Positions 1-10,585 of a stretch of 64,000 bases of DNA are shown one piece after another. The translations under genes and the position numbers were made by a program. The first letter of the stretch is position 1; each line of letters starts with the position of its first letter. The notes beneath the pieces were generated by a model. That model saw nothing but the letters and a program-made list of their open reading frames with translations. It was not told where the DNA came from and searched no databases. This DNA is from Mesotaenium endlicherianum (lineage: Eukaryota > Streptophyta > Zygnematophyceae > Zygnematales > Mesotaeniaceae). The stretch is taken from assembly GCA_009602735.1 (NCBI GenBank), contig WELA01002297.1:335097-399096 (forward strand), written 5' to 3'.

Positions 1-75
<75 letters not shown>

Positions 76-92
76 GGGGAGAGAGAGAGAGA
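1..92. repeat. (GA)n microsatellite
   Basis: The window opens with about 90 bases of almost pure GA dinucleotide, with a few interruptions near 53 and 75-80. It runs off the left edge, so its full length is unknown. No coding content. Confidence 0.95.
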
Positions 93-970
93 GTGAAAAG
101 AGAGAGAAAAGAGAGTACCTGGCAGCACCTGATAGCACACCTCTCTGATTTGCTCTTTTCCACACTCTCTAATTTGCTCTCTGCCCCTGCCTCCCGCGGT
201 CTCTTTCTCTCTTTTTGTTTCCCTTCCTATCTCCTTTGGTCTCTTGTAGCCCTACCTCGCTCCCTCTCCGTCCCTCCCCTTCCTCCCACCGTCCCATCGT
301 CCCATCCAACCTCCCACCCTCCCAGGCATCCTATCCCATTCTCATCCCCCCCTATGACCCTTCCCCACTTGGCCTCCCTCCCCCAACTCTCGCTCATTAT
401 CCCTCCCTCCCTTGCTACCTTCTTCCCTTGCAACCTCTTTTGCTCCCTTCCTCCTCCCCTCTCTCATTCCTTCCCACTCTTGCTCTCTCTCTTTCTCTCT
501 ACGTCTCTCCGTGTTCCCTCCCCCCTCCCAAGCTTTTCGCTCGCTCCATCCACCCCTTGTTCCCTCCCCTGCTTTAACGCCTTTCACCCTCCCCCTCCAT
601 GCTCTCTTTTGCACTCCGTCCTCTTTCCCCGCTCCCTCCCTCACTCACGCCTCCCTTCCTTACCTCCTTCCTCGTGCTCCCTCCCTCCCTCCCTCCCTCC
701 TTCCCTCCCTCCCTTGAACCCTGCCTTCTTTTCTCTTTTGCTTCCTCCTCCCCTCTCTCTCTTCATCTCTCCCTCCGCTCTGCCCCCACCCTCTTTCTCT
801 CCCTCTATCCCTTCCCAATCTCCCTCCTAATCTCCCTCGCCTCCCTTTCTCCCTCGCTTTTCCTTCTCCCTCGCTTAGTCAGCCGCTCCTCTCTCGCTCC
901 CCTACTCCCTGCTTGCTCCCTCACTCGCTCCCATCCATCTGTCGCTCCTTGCATCTTATCCACCTTCACT
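93..970. repeat. pyrimidine-rich low-complexity tract
   Basis: The plus strand is almost entirely C and T, with many CCCT and CTTC runs (for example 676-713). Long open frames of Ser, Pro and Leu arise from this composition on the plus strand, with Arg, Gly and Glu frames on the other strand. No domain is visible. The tract lies just inside the hAT end at 1321 and may be low-complexity filler of that element, since related hAT copies in this window also carry expanded satellites inside. Confidence 0.75.
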
Positions 971-999
971 CTCGAATTTGGTGGCTTCAATTGGATTTG

Positions 1000-1321
1000 T
1001 GCCTCTGCGCAGTGAACCAATATCCATCAGCAACTGCAAGGATGCAAACGAGCGTTATCGGTGCTGCAATTTTTTGAAGTTGGCGTCGTTGCAGCAAAAC
1101 TTGCCAAATTGTACTTTTAAAATTCCAATTGCGTCGATCGACGCGTTTTTTAGACTCACGAGTGAAGTAACCCCGACCCTTACGCGCGTCAAGGACGACG
1201 TAACGTCTCTGGGCGACACGCACGAGTGAAACGCTTCTCGTACGCTTAGCTCGAGCGAACGACTCAGTTCACTTAATTAAGCGTGCGAAGGTCGACCAGT
1301 TTGGCGAACGGCGTAACCTTG
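1000..1321 (-). mobile_element. hAT transposon terminus (hAT3), 5'-type end
   Basis: The stretch ending at 1321 matches the ends of the other hAT copies here: a TACGCTTAG motif, a CTTAATTAAGCG palindrome, and finally GGCGTAACCTTG, a variant of the inverted terminal repeat GGCGTAACCCTG seen at 41867-41878 and 28055-28066. By comparison with hAT2 this is the end nearest the transposase start, so the transposase would lie on the minus strand, left of the window. The expected 8-bp target duplicate on the right is CTTGAGAG (1322-1329); its partner is off the window. The element interrupts Ty3/gypsy element A. Confidence 0.7.
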
Positions 1322-1329
1322 CTTGAGAG

Positions 1330-2640
1330 GGGGTCAGCCGGGATTGTCTTGCCGGGTTGGTACTGAATTGTGATGTTGTATTGTTGCGAGTATCCACTCC
1401 ATCTTGCTTGTCTCCTTGAGAGATACGGCTGCGTCTGGAGGTGCTTCAATGCCTCGTGGTCCGTGGTGACCAGCACCTTGCGTCCTTCAACGTAGCAGCG
1501 CCAAACCTTCAAGGCATGTACAATCACCAATGCCTCTCGCTCCGTGGTTGTATATTTTTGCTCCGCTGGATTTAGCTTCCTTGACTCGTAGGCAATGGAC
1601 TGCAGGCCCTTGCCTTGGTCTTGAAGCAGGATTGCTCCTATTGCACAGGAAGATGCATCGGTGATGACGTGGAAGGGCCAATCTGGGTTTGGACTTGGGA
1701 GTGTGAGCACCGGGGATGTTGTCAATCTTTGCTTCAGTTGTTGGAATGCTTCCTCCTCTTTCTTGGTCCATGTATATGGCTTGTCTTTCTTTAGTAGATC
1801 CGTAAGAGGGGCTGCTATGTGCGAGAAGCTCTGGATGAGTCTCTTGTACCAATTGACAAATCCCAAGAATGATTAGAGTTCTTTCTAAGTCGTGGGGGTT
1901 GGCCATTCCTCCATCACCGTGGTCTTCTTGGGGTCCATCTTAATGCCATCAGCAGTCACGTGGAGACCTAGGAACTCCACTTCTTGTTTGGCAAACTCGC
2001 ACTTTGACTCTTTTGCAAATAGCTTGTTTTGCTTCAATACTTCGAGGACTTCTTTCAAGTATCTTGCATGCTCTTCAAGGGTCTTGCTGTAGATAAGGAT
2101 GTCATCAATGAATACCACCACAAATGTGTCCAACATGGGCTGACATATGGTGTTCATCATAGTCATGAAAGTTGCTGGCGCATTGGTGAGTCTAAATGGC
2201 AGGACCATGAACTCAAAATGTCCATATCTTGTCCTGAACGGCGTCTTCTCTATGTCAGGTTCAGCGATGCAAATCTCGTGGTAGCCGCTTTTCAAGTCCA
2301 CCTTCGTGAAGTACTTGGCTCCTACCAGCCGGTCCATGAGCTCATCCATGCGCGGCAGCGGGTATCGATTCTTGATGGTGATCTTGTTGAGGGCGCGATA
2401 GTCCACACACATCCTCAAGGTACCATCCTTCTTCTTGACAAATAGCACCGGGGCTCCAAATGGCGACTTGCTAGGTCGAATGAAGCCATGCTCCAGTAGC
2501 TCCTTGATTTGCTTCTTGACTTCGTCTAGCTCCGTGTGTGACATTTTGAACGTAGGCCGAGAGATGGGCTTGCTTCCGGGCTCCAAGTCTATCTTGTGGT
2601 CTACACTCTCTAGTCATTGTTGGTGCTGCCTGCTGCTCCA
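1330..2640 (-). pseudogene. reverse transcriptase and RNase H of element A
   Basis: Reverse transcriptase motifs are clear: [20 protein letters not shown] in the fingers, [10 protein letters not shown] in the palm, and the FIDDILIYS catalytic motif. RNase H follows with TDASSCAIGAIL and TTDHEALKHL. The order RT then RNase H, with an FIDD active site, is typical of Ty3/gypsy rather than Ty1/copia. A retroelement fossil, broken. Confidence 0.9.
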
Positions 2641-3654
2641 CGCGTTCAAGATGCTCATGTTCGCCTCCTCCAGCTGCCGAATGCGACTCCGTAATATAAT
2701 ATGCAATTTAGTCTGGTTGCGATACCAGATGAAAGGGGCACAGTGCCCTAATGGAAGCGTAGTGACTCAGGAGGAACCAAACTAATTGCAATTTTACTCA
2801 AGAATGCAACGGCAGATCACTAAGATTGCCTTGGAAAATTACTTGACATTGTGACTAGCAAGAAATTGCTCACAAATGATGTAGAATAAAAGGCCTTGTC
2901 ATTACAAACCCGTAGAAATTTACAAAAGGGAAAACTAATGAGAAATGAGGAAGTTATGCTTATTGATAGTTTTCTTACCTACGTCCTCTTTGGGCAAGAC
3001 GGCCGCTTAACCACGGATTTTCCTAAGTGTTTGTCAAATCGTCCCTTTCAGAATATTTTTGAGTAGGTCAGATTAGTCTCATCTGACGTGTTGGGTGGAT
3101 TTGACGTCCACATGCGTGCATCAAAATATCTAGAATATACTAATTTAGACGCGCTAGGCTAATCCGAAACTTCTAGGTGATTCGATCTAGTCAGCACTCC
3201 ACGTCATTTAAAATTACGTGAAGGTTTGAATTCACTTTAACGGCCCAGCTCGCTCAACGCTGTTGGTCAATCCGACGGTCGCGCTCACCGCGAATCAAGG
3301 ATTGTCGTCAACCGACCTCAAAACAAATCAAACTTTGGAAATCCATAACTCTACTCAACCAAATTCAATGAATTTCATATCAAAATGAGCACAAAAATGC
3401 ACCCTACACTTTTGTGCAAATAAAACATACTTTGAAGTAACTCAAAAATGCACTTTATAAACCTATGACTTTACAAGCACCTCCCTCTTCCCATCTCCTC
3501 ACTCCTTCAAGAGAGTGAGATGCTAGCTTGCATCAATGTCTTCATGGCTGCCCTTAGCAACTTATAAGTCATCTGTTCTTCTCCTCTTTACCCTCTCTCC
3601 ACTCCTACAAGCATCACCAACCAAAGCTCCTCCTCCAAATGAAGCAACTAGGTA

Positions 3655-3666
3655 GCTCCGATACCA
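3655..3666 (-). other. primer-binding site of element A
   Basis: Read on the minus strand this is TGGTATCGGAGC, very close to the TGGTATCAGAGC complement of plant initiator tRNA-Met that most plant LTR elements use. It is immediately preceded by CA, the usual last two bases of a 5' LTR. That fixes the strand and the LTR boundary of element A (LTR begins at 3667 and runs right). Confidence 0.75.
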
Positions 3667-4450
3667 TGTGAAAGGGGGAATGGTGCGGTGAGTGCGCCCA
3701 TACACACTCACGCACCCTCACCCGCGAGTGGAAGCGTGCACGAGGTCCTCACCTAGTTGCATACACAAGGTGGAGTGGCCTGGTGGTGTGCCACCCTTGC
3801 AAGAGTAAGAGAGCTACATGAGAGAGGAATGAAAAAGAACTCACTTAATGAAGAAAAGTTGTGTACAAGATATCAAGGTTAGACTAGACTAGACTAGGCT
3901 AGACTCCCTCTACTTCTTTGTGCTTCCTATTTATGCTTCCATTTCAAGTGTCCTTTTCAACAAAGTTCCTCCAAAACCTTCTACTATGGCTCCTTCCATA
4001 TAGGTAACCTTGCCTTGTTGGACAAGCTAGCGCACACACACGCACACAATCACGCTCTAGAATACTTTTCTACACAACCCACTAACTCCTCACGGAGTTT
4101 CTAGAAATTCCACAATCACTTTGGCACTCTACGTATTCGTACGTAGTTTTTGGAACCCTCATGATTCAGTGTTGTACTCCCTAGAATCCAACCACATTTT
4201 TTGTTACTGGACCTGTCCTTGTCACTAAATTGAATCTCTGACTTTTTAAACTCACTAAAAACTCCCAAAACTCATAACTTTCTCAATACTTATTCAAACA
4301 ACTTGAAACAATTACCAAAATTCTTCTATGCATACAAAATGCTAGAAAAATATAAAATACATTCACATAACCTTACATTTGGTCTCTCAAATAAGCAAAT
4401 TTGTCCGTTCTTGCATATCTTGTGAACGAGTTAAGAACACCTTCAATGCA
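3667..4450 (-). repeat. 5' LTR region of element A
   Basis: The inner edge is set by the adjacent primer-binding site. The outer edge is not resolved: the plus-strand element B becomes recognisable from about 4495, so the LTR must end before that. No second copy of this LTR was found in the window. Confidence 0.5.
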
Positions 4451-4499
4451 CTCCCTTCCGTCCTCAATCCTCTCCCCTTGCAAGGGCTCTTTTTTCGAT

Positions 4500-5501
4500 G
4501 ATCATTGGATTTGGTTGGACCTTTACCTCTCTCTAAGTGTCGTAGGCGCTACGTCTTGTCATGATTGAGCACCTCACCAAGAGGATTGAGTTAGTGAATA
4601 ATCCTGATAAGTCCAATGCTTACATCGCTCGTGCATTCACTGAATGTGTTCTTATGTCGCTATGGTGCGTGCGCTGAGATTCTCCCTAATCAAGGGTCAA
4701 AGTTTCAAGGTGATCTAGCTGAACTGCTTGATAAGTCATTCAGTGATCACCGTATTACTTCTCGCAACCACCCACAGACCGATGGGCTTGCTGAGCACAT
4801 ACTTCAAACAGTCAAGCGCAGCTTGCGTAAACATGCCCTCACGTATGATGTGACAGACTGGGATTTTCACATCTTATGACTTGCCATGAATTACAATTTT
4901 AGCAACTAAGCCTCTCTGCGTTTGTACTTCCCATACTTCCTTCTCTATGGGTTGGAACCCCTCCTTCCATCAGCCATACGTTGTCGGGTCATCGTTCCCA
5001 ATCACACCGATGATTATGATGTTGTCTCATCTGGATGAGCGAGCTGCCTTGTTCCTTAAGCACATGCCTATTGTCATGGGTAACTTGCTTACGGCTCAGC
5101 ACCGGGATACGCTACGTTATGCTCGTTTGCATAGTGGGGTGTACAAGCCTCGTGTGGTCAAGTTTGAGGTTGGGGATTATGTCTATTTGCATCGCAAACG
5201 TGTCACTCCCAATGGGGTGCTTACGCTTGAGGGTTTGGATGGTCGCCCCATTTGCGAGAACATGAAGAACTGTGCACCGTGTCACTTGCTTAACATCGTT
5301 AACGAAGTTAATCCGTTGCGTGCCACTGTCCCAGCTAACCACCCTCGTCAAGGGTGTGGCTCTATTTGTCGTCCCGCTTCTATCCTATTGTGCGATCGTT
5401 GCAATGCTGGTTGGCATTTAACTTGTTTGTCCCCACCTTCACCTAAAGTCCCTGAAGGTGATTGGTTCTGCCCTTTGTGCAGACCACCACCTCTAGCTTA
5501 G
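4500..5501 (+). pseudogene. integrase of element B ending in a PHD finger
   Basis: The integrase core is recognised by DHRITSRNHPQTDGLAE and by the following stretch with KRSLRKHALTYDVTDW. The C-terminal part has the GDYVYLHRK motif usual for the integrase C-terminal domain. It is followed by a PHD-type zinc finger, with ILLCDRCNAGWHLTCL and GDWFCPLC as the core. In most plant chromoviruses this position holds a chromodomain. A retroelement fossil, broken. Confidence 0.85.
5355..5501 (+). other. PHD finger within element B
   Basis: Cysteine and histidine spacing follows the PHD pattern: a first CxxC pair, CDRC, then the W-H-x-x-C segment and a final CPLC. PHD fingers read the histone H3 tail, so in an integrase the domain could steer insertion to particular chromatin; that role is inference. 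A second PHD finger in element C has the same position relative to the integrase. Confidence 0.85.
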
Positions 5502-6100
5502 GACCCCCTCATTACTTCCTTCCCTTTCCGTATTTCCGCTGCGTCTTTCTGTATGTGGTTGTTGATTTTTTGCTTCCGTCTATTGGTTGTCGCAGGTCAC
5601 CCTCCTCATTCATGGTGGTTAGAGTCCCTGCTCCACAACCTGCGGAGTCTCCCTCCTCAGATGCTGACGCCTGCTATTGCTGACGCTCTTCGTGGGTGTT
5701 TCCTGGAGCGTGCACACGCGCCTTCTCAGTGGTCCCGTGGTCACCTTCTCAGTGGTCCCGTGGTCACCAGTTGGCCGCAACGCCCCACCTCTTCTCCGTT
5801 TCGGATTCGTATCAGGTGTCCGTTTGCCATGTGTATCACCTGGAGTATCTTCCGCCAGGGTTCTACTTCCCCGGCTTTTTAGAGACCGTCCACTCTTCCA
5901 TTGTTCCTGATGATCACAATTAGCTCCTTCGCGTTCAGCCGCGCTCACAGTCCCTCGCCTGCAGCTGAGGGGGGATTTTCGTAGCTCATTTTTTGCTCAG
6001 CTAGTAGCTGCCCATTTGCCTAGTAGTGCCCAGTTCAGTTTCTTGCTAATCTCTTCGCTTTTGCAGCTAATAAGCTGTGGGCTTTTCCCCCTAATAAGGG

Positions 6101-7645
6101 GGGTTTTTACCCACGGCACAAAGGTCACTCGCTCAGTTCCTAGTCCAAGGTGTAGTCCCTCCCTTGTAGTTGTCACCCGCAGTTTGAGTCCTTTCTCTCA
6201 ATATTATCGATGCCTAGCGTCTACCAACAGTGCCAGTTGCGACAGGTTCATGTGTTTGCGTCTGCAAGCACATACAGGTGATTCAAGAAAACGAGGGGCT
6301 CCTTCACTTGCTCAATCTAAAGCACATGTGACATGAGAGGGGACTCAAGTGTTCATTGGTGTTGCTCAGAGTGTTGATGCGCTTCGCCAAAAATTAAAGA
6401 TTTTTTGTAACTTGATATGTGTGAACAGTGCCAAATTAAAGATTATTTTATGATATAATATGACCACTCTTCACCATGCACGACCATGCACAGTAATAAA
6501 TGACATTTTTAAAGCACTAAGTATTGCTTAGACTTGAACCGACTTGGTGAAGGCTCACGTAGCACAAGTTAAGGATTCAATTTACCTTCAAACCTCTTTA
6601 CACTATCACTATAAATGACACGTGCGCATGCAGACGCATAATTCTAAAAATGAGTGTGTTAGTACGTTGTGCGTGCCAAACATGGCCCAGGAAAGGTTTA
6701 GACTTTGGTTCATGACATGGAAGCAGTTGTATGCAGACATGTTTGACATTCACCCATGCACAATGCACGAAGAACCTGGAATCGACGACTGATATTGTCA
6801 TTGTAGGTGATGAGCGAGCTCACGTGAACGCTGTTGATTAATCTCTGCCATGGCTAGAGTCTGGCAGATTTTAGTAGAAAGTAAAGTATAGATGAAACTT
6901 TACATGAGGATCTTTTAAAGTGATAAAGTTTGACTTTCAGACTTTGAATTACAAGGTGTAGCTTTTCTTCATAAATGATATTGATTTTGCAGAGTGAATT
7001 ACAAGCATGCTGTGTAATCTTTTATGTCTGCTGGACTGCTCTGGCTAGCTAGTGTGTGTGACTAGTTGTTGCTAGAATGCTTAGCTAGGATGCAACGCAC
7101 TTGGCAACTTCTAGTCAACACATATGTCAGCAGGTGACAGATTTGACAACTGACTAGGTCCTGCAAGTGTGAACGAAAAACACTAGTCTAGTTGGAACTA
7201 GATAAGCTAGTACTAGTGTGAACACATAGTAAGCAATTCTAGGTCAACTGAATGAATGACATATTATAGCGTCAGCAGAGTCAACTTAGTCAACTTCAAG
7301 TGGTCAACTGACTCATGACTGAGGGGTCAGTCAACAAACGCTGCAAGGTATGAGCAACTCTAGTTTCAGTTGCTGATAGTAATAAATCACACATTCGAAT
7401 GCGATATTTATGGTCAAGTGGTTGCTCCCAAGCTGACTTGCTAGGAGGGGTCAGGTATCTGAGGGACAAGCGAATTGTTCTACGTCTGCAATTTCTGCAC
7501 ACATTCACTTCAGAAATAGGTACAAATGAATCTGTGGCATGTGGCAACCTGCCAAGTAACCAACATTCATAAACGGCAACATTGACAATAATGGGAAGGC
7601 TCCCCAAGGAGGAGAACCGGAGCAAATTGGGTCAAGCAACAGGAC
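6101..7645. other. non-coding stretch between element B and the host gene
   Basis: No open frame with a recognisable domain. The first part may be the 3' LTR of element B, but no partner LTR is in the window to prove it. The part next to 7645 probably holds the 3' untranslated region and terminator of the minus-strand host gene. A short AT-rich hairpin lies at 7181-7217. Confidence 0.5.
7181..7217. repeat. nested ACTAGT hairpin
   Basis: CACTAGT at the left is matched by ACTAGTG at the right, and an inner hairpin CTAGTTGGAACTAG sits between them. It could fold in RNA or be a small palindromic repeat. No function is evident. Confidence 0.45.
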
Positions 7646-9798
7646 CTACTCATATCTTGCTCCTAGACAATGTGTTGACGACACAAATACGCATCTTTCA
7701 TCAGTGTAAGTCCCAATGCACTTAATCCGCCAGAAGCCTAACCTGTTCAAGCTTTGGAAAACCCTTTCCCTTCCCTCGCCGCCCGCCCTCTGCCCCTCCA
7801 CTACCGGCCCAAACCTGAGCAGAAGCTGACACACGGGCAAGTCGGCCTGTACAACATCCCACCTCTCAATAAGGGCTGCCTCGGCCCCCAAGAGATCAAT
7901 CCTGAGGACATCCACCATTTGGTGGTGAAGCTCTTCCATTGATGAGCTCAGCTGCCTCCTCGGCACAACAGAGGCTCTCTTTTTTGCAACACCTGCGCCC
8001 CCCTCCTCCACGTGCTGCTCTGGGACGCTTGAGGAGGCGCTGACAGCTGCCGGGACGTAGAGGCTGTTGTCGCACTGCCCCCGGTCGACAGGGCCGATGC
8101 ACCACTTGTGGAGGAACACGCTCCTCTTCAGGCGCTTCTCCTCCCTCGTTGCCCTCCACCACTTGTCGTTGGGGAGAGAATTGAACACGTGGAAGTTCTT
8201 GTAAACACCCCCCTGTGTCATCGCCACCTCCCACTGCAAGGAGCACGCCATACAGGCTGTGTACACGACGCTCTGTGCGTGCAAGGCTGCCAGGTGCAGG
8301 GGCCACGGGTCCCCCTCAGGGCCTGTCACCTCAGGACTGCCCCAAGTTCCGAGCAGGCACAGCATGGCAGGTGGCGGGCCCCTGTACAAGCGTGCCGACG
8401 CTTGCAGCGCCCTGTTCTCGGTCACGCATTCCTTGAACGAGCGGCCGAGTATTGACTTCCGAGCAGCTGTTGCCGCCGGGCCGGCCACCGCATCGAACAG
8501 CGAGTCCCAGTTTGCATCCCAGGGGCCCTGCGCATTGCACATGCGCACGCGCACACCCGTGGCTCCCGGCTGGACGCCGAGCAGCGGCAGCAGCTCCGGC
8601 TGCGACTCGTTGGCTGTGGCGGCAGGGAGACAGGGGCAACACTTGGCGCCGTTCAGGACCGCCGTGCGGTCTAGGGCGGCCACGGGGGGGACCCAAGCCC
8701 CTGTGGGGGCCCATGCGTACTGCCGGTGGCTCAGGATGCAGAAGGGAAAGTGCGCTCGCGCGGTCGTCACACTGCACGCGAGCAGCTGATGCTTGAAAGC
8801 CTCCTCTGAGTTCAGGAGGCTGCAGCCCCTCTCCTTGAGCACGGGCAGCGCAGATAGCCGTCTGAGGGCTGCTATACTCGTCCTCCGCGTGCCAACGCCC
8901 AGCCGGTCGTTGACCCCGTTAAAGTCCAAGCCGTGGGGCACTGTGAGCACCATCCCCCCACTTGAGTCCAGCAAGGAGAGGGGCGGGGGCCTGCCGCTCC
9001 AGAAGCCGTCCATGCGAGTGCGCATGATCCACCTGTACGGCGCCCCGCGCTCACGCTCAAACTTCTCAATGAGGCTGGCGCAGCCCTCCACGAGGTCAAA
9101 GTACTGCAGCAGGCCCTGCAAGAACGAGAATGCGACACCAGAGCATGGAGCAGGAGAAGCGCACGCTTCAGCAGGGGTTCAGGGCACCGGCAGCAGGCCC
9201 TCGAGCAACCGCAGCAACGGCATCTCCATGACAAACTTTGCAGGTCGCAACCCAAGACATGGCAGGAGGCTCACAACCCACAGGAAACCAAATTCATGAC
9301 AAATCTGGAACACATGGGAACACAGCTTACAGCCCCGGCCGGGCTTGGCTGCGAGCACAGCCGGTTCCCCTGCCAGGCTGACGGGACTGCGGGTCTACAG
9401 GCAGCACACGTGCTGCCATAAGGGCACCGAAGGGTGGGGCATGGATTGTCCAGGATACCAGTAGCGACACAAGGCACAAGCAGATGGCACGAGCCCTTTT
9501 GAGATGGCATTGGCCCATCGGCCCTGCAGGTCAGCAGCAAAGTCTGGTTTGAAAGGTTGCACAAAAAAGCTGTGTCAGAAGTGGCCAGCTCCCTGCCCTT
9601 TCTCATCCGTCAGATTGTGCAGCAAGGTGAGGCCTGTGACTACCTCAGTAGGCAGAACAAGAAACAGCCCTAGCAGATAAGTCAGACATAGCACAGCAGC
9701 TCTGCTCAACGCCAAGGTCTCGTGACAGATAATCCCAGGGTATTAAAGAAGCCAACCCTTCAGCACACAAGTCACCGTAGGTCAGAAGAGACACCCCC

Positions 9799-9876
<78 letters not shown>

Positions 9877-10470
9877 NATAAAGACCAGTGATGTATTTGA
9901 GCACCCAAGGCTCGTGAGCTCAGTTTGGCTGCACGCTGACTCGTGTGAACATTTTCAACAAGAACATGCAAAAACATACACGCACACAAAGACACGCGCG
10001 TGCGCACAAACACACACATGCGCGTGCACACACACGCACGCGCGCACGCACACACACACTCACACACACGCACACACGCACGCACGCACACACACATCCA
10101 CCAACAAAACCATTTGCACCGGCTACATTCAATATGGACGAGGGAAAGAGGGAGGAAGAACAGGCGGGAAAAAGGAAGGGAGGGGGGGGAGGGAGGGAGG
10201 AAAAGAGGCTAAGGGAGGCAGGAACAAGGGAGGTACGGATGGCAGGGAGGGAGAGGGGGGAGAACCTTGGAGAGGCGAAAGGCGATGAGATCCAGCATGG
10301 ACGTGAACTGGCTGAACACCAGCGCCTTGGCCGAGGGGTCCTTCTCCAGCATGATGTCCAGCTCCTCCCTCTGCTCGCGCCACCCGCACCACCCACCCGT
10401 CATAGCCACGACAGGGTCACTGTGAGAATGAACACACATGCACCCGCCTGCTCAAGCACGCACGCACACG

Positions 10471-10506
<36 letters not shown>

Positions 10507-10532
10507 ACAAAGTCATCGCACGCTTGCGTACC

Positions 10533-10585
<53 letters not shown>

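Larger units (their letters stand above)
1330..4490 (-). mobile_element. Ty3/gypsy LTR retrotransposon A (broken)
   Basis: A minus-strand fossil. Visible parts, in coding order: a 5' LTR region starting at 3667 and extending right to roughly 4450, a primer-binding site at 3655-3666, reverse transcriptase (about 2640-1885) and RNase H (about 1880-1330). No recognisable gag was found between 2650 and 3650, and the integrase end is missing to the left, where a hAT element is inserted. It is broken, with a few breaks in the surviving pol. Only one LTR is present, so age cannot be read from LTR divergence. Confidence 0.8.
4495..6100 (+). mobile_element. Ty3/gypsy LTR retrotransposon B with PHD finger (broken)
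   Basis: A plus-strand remnant comprising the integrase (about 4500-5300), a PHD finger (5355-5501), the tail of the polyprotein (to about 5920) and a purine-rich tract GAGGGGGGA near 5967-5975 that looks like the polypurine tract before a 3' LTR. The upstream parts (gag, protease, RT) are not in the window; element A adjoins its left side. It is a fossil with several breaks. Confidence 0.75.

Noticed and set aside
93-1015. Overlapping long frames rich in Ser, Pro and Leu
   Set aside because: They arise from a C/T-only tract; frames on the opposite strand are equally long and no domain or splice structure is seen.
10209-10439. A helicase gene in intron 2
   Set aside because: Only one 35-codon exon matches; no other helicase motif is found on either side, so it is reported as an orphan exon.
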